Assembly: GCF_041438865.1 (NCBI RefSeq)
Contig: NZ_CP109450.1
Location: forward strand, 6,822,001-6,886,000
Source: Streptomyces sp. NBC_01471
GTDB lineage: Bacteria; Actinomycetota; Actinomycetes; Streptomycetales; Streptomycetaceae
Direction of reading: 5' to 3'
Length of the DNA stretch: 64,000 nt
How positions within the stretch are numbered: the first letter of the stretch is position 1; the number at the start of each line of letters is the position of its first letter. The position numbers were made by a program, and so were the translations under genes. Shown one piece after another: positions 42,108-50,302 of the stretch. The notes beneath the pieces were generated by a model. That model was not told the origin of the DNA, ran no database searches, and was given only the letters and a program-made list of their open reading frames with translations.

Positions 42108-43817
42108 ATGACGTCCACGGTGCCCAACACCGCTGTGCAGCACGCCGACGGCCAGCCGCCGATCACCATGTTCGGACCGGATTTCCCCTACGCCTACGAC
42201 GACTTCCTCGCTCACCCGGCGGGCCTGGGCCAGATACCGGCCACCGCGCACGGCACCGAGGTCGCCGTCATCGGCGGCGGACTCTCGGGGATCATCACCG
42301 CGTACGAGCTGATGAAGATGGGCCTCAAGCCGGTGGTGTACGAGGCGGACCGGATCGGCGGCCGGCTGCGCACCGTGGGCTTCGAGGGCTGCGACCCCTC
42401 GCTCACCGCGGAACTGGGAGCCATGCGCTTCCCGCCGTCCTCCACGGCGCTCCAGCACTACATCGACCTGGTGGGCCTGGAGACGAAGTCCTTCCCCAAC
42501 CCGCTGGCCCCCGGCACCCCTTCGACGGTGGTCGATCTCAAGGGCGAGTCGCATTACGCCACATCCGTGGACGACCTTCCGCAGGTCTACCGCGACGTGA
42601 TGCACGCCTGGAACAGCTGCCTGGAGGAGGGCGCGGACTTCTCGGACATGAACCGCGCGCTGCGCGAGCGCGACGTACCGCGGATCCGGGAGATCTGGGC
42701 GCGGCTCGTCGAGCAGCTGGACGACCAGACGTTCTACGGCTTCCTCTGCGGGTCCGAGGCGTTCTCCTCGTTCCGGCACCGGGAGATCTTCGGCCAGGTC
42801 GGCTTCGGAACGGGCGGCTGGGACACCGACTTCCCCAACTCCATCCTGGAGATCCTCCGGGTCGTCTACACCGAGGCGGACGACCACCACCGGGGGATCG
42901 TCGGGGGCTCGCAGCAGCTGCCGCTGCGGCTCTGGGAGCGCGAACCGCAGAAGACCGTCCACTGGCCGTCCGGGACCTCCCTCGCATCGCTGCACGGCGG
43001 GGAGCCCCGCCCGGCGGTGACCCGGCTGCACCGCACGGCGGGCAACCGCATCACCGTCACGGACGCGTCCGGCGACATCCGCACCTACCCGGCCGCGGTC
43101 TTCACCGCGCAGTCCTGGATGCTGCTCTCCAAGATCGACTGCGATGACGCGCTCTTCCCGATCGACCACTGGACGGCGATGGAGCGCACCCACTACATGG
43201 AGTCGTCCAAGCTGTTCGTCCCGGTGGACCGGCCCTTCTGGCTCGACGAGGCCCTGGACGACAACGGGAACCCGACCGGCCGCGACACCATGTCGATGAC
43301 GCTCACCGACCGTATGACGCGCGGCACCTACCTCCTGGACGACGGCCCGGACCGGCCCGCCACCATCTGCCTCTCGTACACCTGGTGCGACGACAGCCTC
43401 AAGTGGCTGCCGCTCTCCGCGCACGAGCGGATGGAGGTCATGCTGAAGTCGCTGGGCGAGATCTACCCGAAGGTCGACATCCGCCGCCACATCATCGGCA
43501 ACCCGGTCACCGTCTCCTGGGAGGACGAGCCCTACTTCATGGGCGCGTTCAAGGCCAACCTGCCCGGCCACTACCGCTACCAGCGGCGGCTGTTCACCCA
43601 CTTCATGCAGGACCGGCTCCCCGAGGACCGGCGCGGGCTGTTCCTCGCGGGCGACGACATCTCCTGGACGGCGGGCTGGGCCGAGGGCGCCGTGCAGACC
43701 GCGCTCAACGCGGTCTGGGGCGTCATGCACCACTTCGGCGGCACGACCGACGCGGCCAACCCGGGACCCGGCGACCTGTACGACGAGATCGCACCGGTCG
43801 AACTGCCCGAGGACTGA
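42108..43817 (+). CDS. Flavin monoamine oxidase / tryptophan 2-monooxygenase-like enzyme
   Basis: A 569-residue flavoenzyme of the amine-oxidase superfamily. FAD motif EVAVIGGGLSGIITAYEL near residue 50 is followed by VVYEADRIGGRLRT, LTAELGAMRFPPS (the substrate-carboxylate Arg region), and near the C-terminus GLFLAGDDISWTAGWAEGAVQTALNAVWGV. The long N-terminal stretch and overall length match L-tryptophan/L-phenylalanine 2-monooxygenases, which decarboxylate the amino acid to an amide. With the preceding amidase this forms a putative indole-3-acetamide-type route. An ordinary L-amino-acid oxidase is the main alternative. ATG 42108 with AAGGAG upstream. Confidence 0.88.
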   Translation: MTSTVPNTAVQHADGQPPITMFGPDFPYAYDDFLAHPAGLGQIPATAHGTEVAVIGGGLSGIITAYELMKMGLKPVVYEADRIGGRLRTVGFEGCDPSLTAELGAMRFPPSSTALQHYIDLVGLETKSFPNPLAPGTPSTVVDLKGESHYATSVDDLPQVYRDVMHAWNSCLEEGADFSDMNRALRERDVPRIREIWARLVEQLDDQTFYGFLCGSEAFSSFRHREIFGQVGFGTGGWDTDFPNSILEILRVVYTEADDHHRGIVGGSQQLPLRLWEREPQKTVHWPSGTSLASLHGGEPRPAVTRLHRTAGNRITVTDASGDIRTYPAAVFTAQSWMLLSKIDCDDALFPIDHWTAMERTHYMESSKLFVPVDRPFWLDEALDDNGNPTGRDTMSMTLTDRMTRGTYLLDDGPDRPATICLSYTWCDDSLKWLPLSAHERMEVMLKSLGEIYPKVDIRRHIIGNPVTVSWEDEPYFMGAFKANLPGHYRYQRRLFTHFMQDRLPEDRRGLFLAGDDISWTAGWAEGAVQTALNAVWGVMHHFGGTTDAANPGPGDLYDEIAPVELPED

Positions 43818-43893
43818 CGGCGCGCCGCACCGTCCGGCCGGTCGGGCTCACGCAGTCCCGTCCGACCGGCCCCCGGCAGCCCCGTCCGGCCGG

Positions 43894-44826
43894 TCAGATT
43901 CCGGCGGCGCGCGCCGCCGCGTAGACCTCGGCGGCCACGTCCGTCAGTTCGTGTGCGTCCCGCATCGTGCTCTGCAGGTCGAGCAGGAACTCGGTGGCCA
44001 CCCCGGTCTCCGCGTGCGCCGCCAGATCCTCGACGATCTGCGCGGTGCTGCCCTGGAACGGCTCGCGGTCCCCGCCCTCGTACGGCTTCACGCTGTGCGT
44101 CGCGTTGACCCGGACCGTCGCGGTCAGGGGACGCCCGCGCCCCCGTTCGCCCGCCAGGTCCTGGATCTTCCGCCACTCCTCGGCCAGGGCGCCGGGCCCC
44201 AGGGCGACCGGCATCCAGCCGTCCGCCCGGTCGACGAGCCGCCGGATCGCGCGCGGGCCGCCGGCCGGCAGCTGGACCGGGATCGGGCGGGCCGGTTTCG
44301 GGCCGACCACGGCGGGGGCGATCGTGGTGAACTGCCCTTCGTACGCCACCGGATCGGGTCCCCACACCGCCTGGAAGACGTCGAGCAGTTCGTCCAGGAA
44401 CGCCCCGCGCTTCTCGAACGGGGCCACGGCCGCCGCCGCGTACTCGTCGCTCGACCAGCCGGTCCCGATTCCGGCCACGACCCGGCCGCCGCTCGCCGCA
44501 TCCAGCGAGGCGAGGGAGCGGGCCAGCTGGAAGGGCACATGCAGCGGCGCCACCAGCACACTGGTGCCCAGCCGCACCCGGCCCGTCGCCGCGCCGGCCA
44601 GCGTCAGGGTCACCAGCGGGTCGGCCACCGAGCGGTACTTCTCGGGCCAGGGCAGCCCCGGTACGCCGTACAGCCCCTGGGTCGCGGGCTCCGGGAAGAG
44701 GATCCGCTCGAAGACCCACAGCGACCCGAATCCGGTCTCCTCGGCGGCGCGCGCCACCGCCGGGACATCACGGCCGATGGCGTACTGCTTCATCTGGGGA
44801 AGACCGAGGCCGAGCGGGATCGCCAT
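43894..44826 (-). CDS. Luciferase-like (LLM class) F420-dependent oxidoreductase
   Basis: A 310-residue TIM-barrel oxidoreductase. Recognisable parts: LGLGLPQ at the first strand, AAEETGFGSLWVFERILFP, RVRLGTSVLVAPLHVPFQLARSLASLDAASGGRVVAGIGTGW, and the cofactor-phosphate region near GPKPARPIPVQLPAGGPRAIRRL. This group in actinobacteria uses coenzyme F420 rather than FMN. ATG 44826, with AGGAGC 6-8 bases upstream. No clear operon partner: the DUF5995 gene is upstream in the same direction after about 95 bases containing tandem repeats. Confidence 0.9.
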   Translation of the reverse strand: MAIPLGLGLPQMKQYAIGRDVPAVARAAEETGFGSLWVFERILFPEPATQGLYGVPGLPWPEKYRSVADPLVTLTLAGAATGRVRLGTSVLVAPLHVPFQLARSLASLDAASGGRVVAGIGTGWSSDEYAAAAVAPFEKRGAFLDELLDVFQAVWGPDPVAYEGQFTTIAPAVVGPKPARPIPVQLPAGGPRAIRRLVDRADGWMPVALGPGALAEEWRKIQDLAGERGRGRPLTATVRVNATHSVKPYEGGDREPFQGSTAQIVEDLAAHAETGVATEFLLDLQSTMRDAHELTDVAAEVYAAARAAGI

Positions 44827-44883
44827 GGGTGTGCTCCTTCGTCGGGAGAGCCGGCGCGGTCGAGTGCGTCGGCGCCGTCGGGC

Positions 44884-44925
44884 GGGTCAGCGAGTCGGGT
44901 GGGTCAGCAAGTCGGGTGGGTCAGC
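44884..44925. repeat. 17-base tandem repeat, 2.5 copies
   Basis: Units 44884-44900, 44901-44917 and a partial 44918-44925, sharing GGGTCAGC(G/A)AGTCGGGT. It runs into the stop codon of the DUF5995 gene and lies just upstream of the luciferase-like gene. Confidence 0.8.
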
Positions 44926-45625
44926 GCAGGGGAGTGAGCAGGCACCGGCCGACCAGGCCGGCACTCGCGTCCATCCCCTCTCTGAACTCCTCGGCGACCA
45001 CCGGTAGTTCCCGCAGATTCCAGAGAATGCGGGCGGCCGTCCAGGCGGCGTCCCGGGCGCGCTCCAGACTCCACGAGCCGATGAGATGGGTGAGCGGGTC
45101 GATGATCTCCAGGAGGTCCGGCCCCGGCATCAGCTCCTCGCGGATCTGCTCCTCCAGCCGTTCGAGGATCTCGCCGGCCCGGTCGAAGTCCCCTTCGAGC
45201 GCGGCGGGTTCACAGTCGAGGACTCGGCAGGAGTCGATGACGGCGAGCGCCAGGTCGTGACCGATGTGCGCGTTGATGCCCGCGAGCGCGAACTGCAGCG
45301 GCCGTACGCCGGGGTGGTGGCGGTACTGGAAGAGCGGCCGCCAGCAGGCGGGCGGCCTGCGGCCGTCGGCCACCGCGTCGACCGCGGCCAGATACCGCTC
45401 CGCGAACACCACGCCGAGCGTCGTGACACCCAGCGGATCGGGGAAGTGCCGTCCCGCGATGTGCTGTCCGACCTCCTCGGTGACGGTCAGATAGACGCTG
45501 TTGAAGACAGCCACCCCGTCCGTGGACGGCCATGACGCGCGCAGGGCCCGCATCCTGGCCGCCACACCGGCGACCGAGCGCTGGGCGGGGACGGCCCGGG
45601 CCGCGCGCTGTTCCGTCTGTGCCAT
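44921..45625 (-). CDS. DUF5995 family protein
   Basis: A 234-residue soluble helical protein. The core FQYRHHPGVRPLQFALAGINAHIGHDLALAVIDSC contains the HPLQ-like and NAHIxxDL features of the family, and FNSVYLTVTEEV precedes it. The closing LARE-like segment RARDAAWTAARILWNL suggests a helical bundle. Conserved His and Asp residues could bind metal, but no activity is known. ATG 45625. Not obviously linked in function to neighbours. Confidence 0.8.
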   Translation of the reverse strand: MAQTEQRAARAVPAQRSVAGVAARMRALRASWPSTDGVAVFNSVYLTVTEEVGQHIAGRHFPDPLGVTTLGVVFAERYLAAVDAVADGRRPPACWRPLFQYRHHPGVRPLQFALAGINAHIGHDLALAVIDSCRVLDCEPAALEGDFDRAGEILERLEEQIREELMPGPDLLEIIDPLTHLIGSWSLERARDAAWTAARILWNLRELPVVAEEFREGMDASAGLVGRCLLTPLR

Positions 45626-45706
45626 GGGGGCAGCCTGGCAGCAGCGGGCCTCCGGACGGCGGCATCACGCCCGTACGTCCTCAGAACGGGCGAAGCGGGA
45701 CGGCCC

Positions 45707-47119
45707 TCAGGCGTCGTCGCCGGGCTCCGGCTCCGTGCCGGGCTCGGTCTTCTCGTACGAGGAGGTGCCCGAGTCCAGCAGCGGCGTCTGCGACTTGAGG
45801 TGCGGCGGCGCCATGGCCCGCAGTGCGTGGTAGCCGGTGATCACCACGATGGTGCCGAGCGCGATCCCGCTGAGCTGGAAGTTGTCCGTGATCTTCAGTG
45901 AGACACCGCCGACACCGATGATGATGCCCGCGGCGGCCGGCACCAGATTCAGCGGATTGCGCAGATCCACCTTGCCGTTGATCCAGATCTGGGCGCCGAG
46001 CAGCCCGATCATGCCGTAGAGGATCACGGTGATCCCGCCGAGCACACCGCCCGGGATCGCGGCCACCACCGCGCCGAACTTGGGGCAGAGACCGAAGAGC
46101 AGCGCGAAGCAGGCGGCGGCCCAGTACGCGGCGGTCGAGTACACGCGGGTCGCGGCCATCACTCCGATGTTCTCGGAGTACGTGGTGTTGGGGGGACCGC
46201 CGAGACCGGTGGAGAGCATGGAGGCGACACCGTCGGCCGCGATGGCGGTGCCCAGCTTGTCGTCCAGGTTGGAGCCGGTCATCTCGCCGACGGCCTTGAC
46301 GTGCCCGGCGTTCTCGGCGATCAGCGCGATGATGACGGGCAGCGCGACGAGGATCGCCGACCACTGGAAACTCGGGGCGTGGAAGGACGGCAGCCCGACC
46401 CAGTCCGCCCGGCCCACACCGGAGAGGTCGAGACGCCAGTGGTCGGTGACCTTCCCGGCCGAGTCGACCGAGTGGATCTTCCCGAAGACCTGGTCGGACA
46501 GCCAGGAGAAGCCGTACCCGAAGACCAGCCCCAGGAAGATCGCGATCCGCGACCAGAAGCCGCGCAGGCAGACGACGGCGAGACCGGTGAAGAGCATCAC
46601 CAGGAGCGCCGTCCACTGGTCCTGCGGCCAGTACGTGGACGCGGTCACCGGCGCCAGGTTGAAGCCGATCAGCATGACCACCGCACCGGTGACCACCGGC
46701 GGCATCGCCGCATGGATGATCCGAGCGCCGAACCGCTGGACGGCGAGACCCGCCGCGAACAGGACGGCGCCCACGACGAAGACGGCACCCGTGACGGTGG
46801 CGCTGCTGCCCCCGGTGGCGCGGATGGTCGCCGCGACCCCCACGAACGAGAGCGAACACCCCAGATAGCTGGGGACCCGGCCACGGGTGGCGAGCAGGAA
46901 GATCATGGTCGCGACACCGGACATCATGATCGCGAGGTTCGGGTCGAGACCCATCAGGACGGGCGCCACGAACGACGCACCGAACATCGCCACGACATGC
47001 TGTGCGCCGAGGCCGGCGGTGCGCGGCCAGGTCAGCCGTTCGTCGGGCCGTACGACTGCCCCCGGAGCGGGGGTCCTCCCGTCGCCGTGCAGGGTCCAGC
47101 GCACGCCGAGGCCGCCCAT
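45707..47119 (-). CDS. NCS2 uracil-xanthine permease
   Basis: A 470-residue nucleobase:cation symporter with about 12-14 membrane segments. LTWPRTAGLGAQHVVAMFGASFVAPVLMGLDPNLAIMMSG opens the transport core; the family signature is around ALIAENAGHVKAVGEMTG, where the Glu contacts the base, and SMLSTGLGGPPNTTYSENIGVMAATRVYS follows. ATG 47119 has GGGAGCG 5 bases upstream; ATG 47131 lacks a ribosome site. The short acidic C-terminus is cytoplasmic. Uracil is the most likely substrate from similarity to UraA/RutG-type members, xanthine less so. Confidence 0.93.
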   Translation of the reverse strand: MGGLGVRWTLHGDGRTPAPGAVVRPDERLTWPRTAGLGAQHVVAMFGASFVAPVLMGLDPNLAIMMSGVATMIFLLATRGRVPSYLGCSLSFVGVAATIRATGGSSATVTGAVFVVGAVLFAAGLAVQRFGARIIHAAMPPVVTGAVVMLIGFNLAPVTASTYWPQDQWTALLVMLFTGLAVVCLRGFWSRIAIFLGLVFGYGFSWLSDQVFGKIHSVDSAGKVTDHWRLDLSGVGRADWVGLPSFHAPSFQWSAILVALPVIIALIAENAGHVKAVGEMTGSNLDDKLGTAIAADGVASMLSTGLGGPPNTTYSENIGVMAATRVYSTAAYWAAACFALLFGLCPKFGAVVAAIPGGVLGGITVILYGMIGLLGAQIWINGKVDLRNPLNLVPAAAGIIIGVGGVSLKITDNFQLSGIALGTIVVITGYHALRAMAPPHLKSQTPLLDSGTSSYEKTEPGTEPEPGDDA

Positions 47120-47244
47120 GATCGCTCCCATTCGTTCAGTTCTCTGCTGATTCTCTGTCTCGCCTGGCAGCTGTCCGTGCACTTCGCGGCAGAAATGGCC
47201 AGAGCAATGTTAATCCGGAGCCCGGCCCTCCCCTTACCGCCGGG

Positions 47245-47285
47245 AAGCGGCTCCGATCCGGGGCATCGCCGGACCGGAGCCGCTT
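47245..47285 (-). terminator. Hairpin terminator after the MFS gene
   Basis: AAGCGGCTCCG at 47245-47255 pairs with CGGAGCCGCTT at 47275-47285, and CCGG/CCGG inside the loop extends it. It lies about 85 bases beyond the MFS stop on the minus strand and isolates the downstream permease gene. Confidence 0.7.
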
Positions 47286-47370
47286 GCCGTCCCGGCCGAG
47301 GGGGCACGTCCCTGCCGGGGGACAACCTCGGGCGCTGGGCCCCTCGGCCGGAGCTCCCGGGCCGTCCGGA

Positions 47371-48603
47371 TCAGGCCGGGCCCGCGGCGCCGGGGTCGCG
47401 GGCCCCCTGCTCCGCCGCGGCCGCCCCGGTCCCCGCCACCACCCGGCGCGCCGAGCGCAGCACGCCCGCGGCCAGTACCAGGCCGAACGCCAGCACCGTC
47501 ACCAGGATGAAAGAGCCCACCAGTGAGGTCGCGTTGGCGATCCCGCCGATCGCCGACGGCGCGATGAGCCCCGAGGTGTACGTGATGGTGGCGACGCCCG
47601 CGATGGCCTGGCTGGGGTTGGGGCCGCTCCGCCCGGCCGCCGCGAAGGCCAGCGGGACGACGACAGCGACCCCGAGCCCGATCAGCGCGAAACCACCCAT
47701 CGCCGCATAGGGGCTGGAGGCCAGTACGACCAGCAGCCCGCCCAGCGTGGCCAGGACCCCGCCCGCGCGCACCGTCCGTACCGCGCCGAAGCGGTCGACC
47801 ACCCGGTCCCCGGCGATCCTGGCCACCGCCATGGTGAGGGAGAAGGCGGTGGTGGATCCGGCGGCGACGCCCGCCGACGTGTCCAGCGTGTCCCGCAGGA
47901 AGACCGCCGACCAGTCGAGGCTCGCGCCCTCGGCGAAGACCGCGCAGAAGCCGACAGCGCCGATGACCAGTGCTGATTTCGGCGGCAGCGCGAAGCGCGG
48001 CGGCGGCGCCTCCTCCGCCGTGCTCCGCAGGTCGAGCACTCCCTGGCAGGCGGCGAACCCCAGCACGGTGAGGGACGCGGCGGCGATGCAGTGGTGGAGC
48101 CGGGCGTCGCCGCCCAGGTGGGCGGCGAGCGTGCCGGCTGCCGACCCGATCAGCGCGCCCGCGCTCCACATGCCGTGCAGCCCGGACATGATGGATCTGC
48201 CGAGCCGGTTCTCGGTCTCGACCCCCAGCGCGTTCATCGTCACGTCCGACATGCCGGCCGCGGCGCCGTAGAAGCACAGCGCGGCGCAGAGCGTGAGCAG
48301 GTTCGGGGCGAACGCGGGCAGCGCGAGCGCCAGGGTCCAGAGCGCGAGCAGCCCGCGCAGCGCGTTGCGTGCCCCGAACCGGTGGGCGATCGCACCGGAG
48401 ACCGGCATCAGCAACGACGCCCCGATCGCCGGGAAGGCCAGCGCCAGGCCGAGCTGGCCCGCGCTCACCCCGGTGTGTTCCTGGATCCACGGGACGCGGG
48501 TCGCGAAGCTGCCGGTCACCGCGCCATGGACGCAGAACACGGCAGCCAGGGCATACCGCGCCCGTTTCACCCTCCGCAGACTGAAGTCCGTCTCGCCGGT
48601 CAT
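47371..48603 (-). CDS. MFS transporter
   Basis: A 410-residue major-facilitator protein with 12 predicted segments. RYALAAVFCVHGAVTGSFATRVPWIQEHTG forms the start, the loop after segment 2 reads GAIAHRFGARNALRG, and ARIAGDRVVDRFGAVRTVRAGG is the matching loop in the second half. This pattern fits the YbjJ/FucP-like MFS group. ATG 48603 has GGGGAGGG 3 bases before it. It is divergent from a ROK regulator, and the shared region has a perfect palindrome, so the ROK protein probably controls it; a sugar or sugar-derived cargo is plausible. Confidence 0.9.
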   Translation of the reverse strand: MTGETDFSLRRVKRARYALAAVFCVHGAVTGSFATRVPWIQEHTGVSAGQLGLALAFPAIGASLLMPVSGAIAHRFGARNALRGLLALWTLALALPAFAPNLLTLCAALCFYGAAAGMSDVTMNALGVETENRLGRSIMSGLHGMWSAGALIGSAAGTLAAHLGGDARLHHCIAAASLTVLGFAACQGVLDLRSTAEEAPPPRFALPPKSALVIGAVGFCAVFAEGASLDWSAVFLRDTLDTSAGVAAGSTTAFSLTMAVARIAGDRVVDRFGAVRTVRAGGVLATLGGLLVVLASSPYAAMGGFALIGLGVAVVVPLAFAAAGRSGPNPSQAIAGVATITYTSGLIAPSAIGGIANATSLVGSFILVTVLAFGLVLAAGVLRSARRVVAGTGAAAAEQGARDPGAAGPA

Positions 48604-48687
48604 GCGCCCTCCCCGAGCGTCGTGCTGCTGTCCCGTACCCCTGATGCGGCTCCCGGTGCCGCTTGGTGCCGGGGCCGGGCCGTAAAC

Positions 48688-48708
48688 TATCAGGCAACCT
48701 GCCTGATA
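48688..48708. promoter_or_regulatory. ROK-type operator between MFS and ROK genes
   Basis: Perfect inverted repeat TATCAGGC, AACCT, GCCTGATA (8-5-8). It sits 24 bases before the ROK start and 85 before the MFS start, overlapping likely AT-rich -10 sequences (TAAACT) for both directions. Confidence 0.7.
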
Positions 48709-48731
48709 AATAGATCTGGAAGGATCCCGGC

Positions 48732-49907
48732 ATGCCCGCATCCTCGATCACCGCTCGGGCCGTCAACGACCGCATCGCCCTCGATCTGCTCCAGGCGGAG
48801 GGCCCGTTGACGGCAGGGCAGCTCAAGACGCTCACCGGTCTCTCCCGGCCGAGCGTCGCCGACCTCGTGGACCGGTTGCAGGCGGCCGGGCTGGTCTCCG
48901 TCGTCGGTGAGGCGGGCGCGGCGCGCCGCGGTCCGAACGCCCGGCTGTACGGGATCGTGGCCGACCGTGCGCACCTGGCGGCACTCGACGTACGGACGGG
49001 GAGCGTCGCCGTGGTCGTCACCGACCTGCTCGGCGCGGTGCTGGCCGAGGCCACGCTGCCCGTCGGCCACGGCACGGGACCCGGCCCGGCCGATGCCGTG
49101 GAGGAGGCGGCCGCCCTGCTGGAGCGCACCGTGCGGACGGCCGGCGCCGTCCGCCTGCACAGCGTCGGGATCGGCGCCCCGGGCCTCATCGACCCGGCCA
49201 CCGGCGAACTCCGCAACAGCAGCGGTCTGCCCGCCTGGCACCGCAGTCTGGTCTCGGTGCTCCAGCAGCGGGTGCCCGCCACGGTCCTGGTGGAGAACGA
49301 GACCAATCTCGCCGCTCTCGCCGAGCAGCGGACCGGTGCGGCCCGCGGCCTCGACACCTTCGTCCTGCTCTGGCTCGGCGCCGGCGTCGGCGCCGCCCTC
49401 GTCCTCGAAGGGAAACTGCGCCGGGGCGCGTCGGGCGGCGCGGGGGAGATCGGCTTCCTCCCGGTGCCCGGCAGCGGGCTCCCGTCGGCCACCGACTGCG
49501 GCGACGGGTTCCACGGCCTGGCCGGCAGCGCCGCGATCTGCGCGCTCGCCGCCGAGCACGCCGTCACGGCGGTGCCGGAGCCGCAGGAGCCTGCGGCGGC
49601 CGCCGCTGTACGGGCCGCCCCGTCGGCGGGCCGGCGCGGCGAGGACTTCCTGGAGGCGCTGGCCCGGTACATCGCCGTCGGGGCCGCCGCCGTCGCCGCC
49701 GTGGTCGATCCGGGCTGCGTGGTGCTGGGCGGCGAGATCGGCCAGGCGGGGGGTGCGGACCTCGCGGCCCGGGTGGAACGGCACCTGGCGGCGCTCTCCC
49801 CGCTGCGTACCGAGGTGCGCGCCGGAACGCTCGGCGGCGCGGCGGTGCTGCACGGCGCACTGCTCACCGCACGGGACGCGGCACAGGACGATCTGTTCGG
49901 TGGCTGA
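48732..49907 (+). CDS. ROK-family transcriptional regulator
   Basis: A 391-residue repressor/kinase-fold protein. The N-terminal MarR-like winged HTH spans residues 8-65 (DRIALDLLQAEGPLTAGQLKTLTGLSRPSVADLVDRLQAAGLV). The ROK domain has VGIGAPGLIDPATGEL, VLVENETNLAALAEQRTGAARG, and a LWLGAGVGAALVLEGKLRRGASGGAGEIGF region. The zinc-binding Cys cluster (CxCGxxGC) usual in ROK proteins is reduced to TDCGDGFHGLAG, so metal binding may be lost. ATG 48732 with GGAAGG upstream. Divergent MFS gene and palindrome support a local sugar-responsive switch. Confidence 0.9.
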   Translation: MPASSITARAVNDRIALDLLQAEGPLTAGQLKTLTGLSRPSVADLVDRLQAAGLVSVVGEAGAARRGPNARLYGIVADRAHLAALDVRTGSVAVVVTDLLGAVLAEATLPVGHGTGPGPADAVEEAAALLERTVRTAGAVRLHSVGIGAPGLIDPATGELRNSSGLPAWHRSLVSVLQQRVPATVLVENETNLAALAEQRTGAARGLDTFVLLWLGAGVGAALVLEGKLRRGASGGAGEIGFLPVPGSGLPSATDCGDGFHGLAGSAAICALAAEHAVTAVPEPQEPAAAAAVRAAPSAGRRGEDFLEALARYIAVGAAAVAAVVDPGCVVLGGEIGQAGGADLAARVERHLAALSPLRTEVRAGTLGGAAVLHGALLTARDAAQDDLFGG

Positions 49908-50021
49908 ACGGTCCCGGCACGCGCTGTGACCGGACGGTCGCAACGCCTGTGAGCCAGGCCACATCGGATCGCCCGCATGGCCGACGGCCGGACGTGGCAG
50001 ACTTGTCCTGTACCAGCAGCA

Positions 50022-50148
50022 GCGCACTCCGGGGTCGGTGTAATTCCGAACCGGCGGTTATAGTCCGCGACCCGTCCGCATCCAGCGGGCGGTTGACCAG
50101 GTGTAATTCCTGGACCGACGGTGAAAGTCCGGATGGGAGGCAGTGCGC
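50022..50148 (+). ncRNA. FMN riboswitch (RFN element)
   Basis: The conserved aptamer blocks are in order: GGGGTCGGTGTAATTCCGAA near 50031, CCGGCGGTTATAGTCCGCGA near 50051, GACCAGGTGTAATTCC near 50095, and GACCGACGGTGAAAGTCCGG around 50113 with ATGGGAGG. The closing helix P1 is GCGCACT at 50022-50028 with AGTGCGC at 50142-50148. It precedes ribD by about 155 bases, so FMN shuts down the whole riboflavin operon. Confidence 0.97.
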
Positions 50149-50249
50149 GGCGGGCCGTATTGGTACGTCGTAGCCGGTGGCGTGTGTCGTCTGGATTCTC
50201 AGCACACAGCCGCTTCTCCGGCCCCGGCGTCCCTGTGTGGTCCCGCTCT

Positions 50250-50265
50250 CTGTCGTCATCGACAG
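50250..50265 (+). promoter_or_regulatory. Hairpin in the riboswitch expression platform
   Basis: CTGTCG, TCAT, CGACAG: a perfect 6-bp stem with a tetraloop. It lies between the aptamer and the ribD ribosome site (GGAGGA near 50294), flanked by CTCCGG and CCGGAG that can extend or compete, so it may be part of the FMN-dependent switch. Confidence 0.45.
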
Positions 50266-50302
50266 GCCCCGGAGTCCGTGCCCGAAGAGGCAGGAGGACC
50301 CG

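Noticed and set aside
44884..44925. Tandem repeat considered as a CRISPR or iteron array
   Set aside because: Only 2.5 contiguous 17-base units with no spacers; simple tandem duplication.
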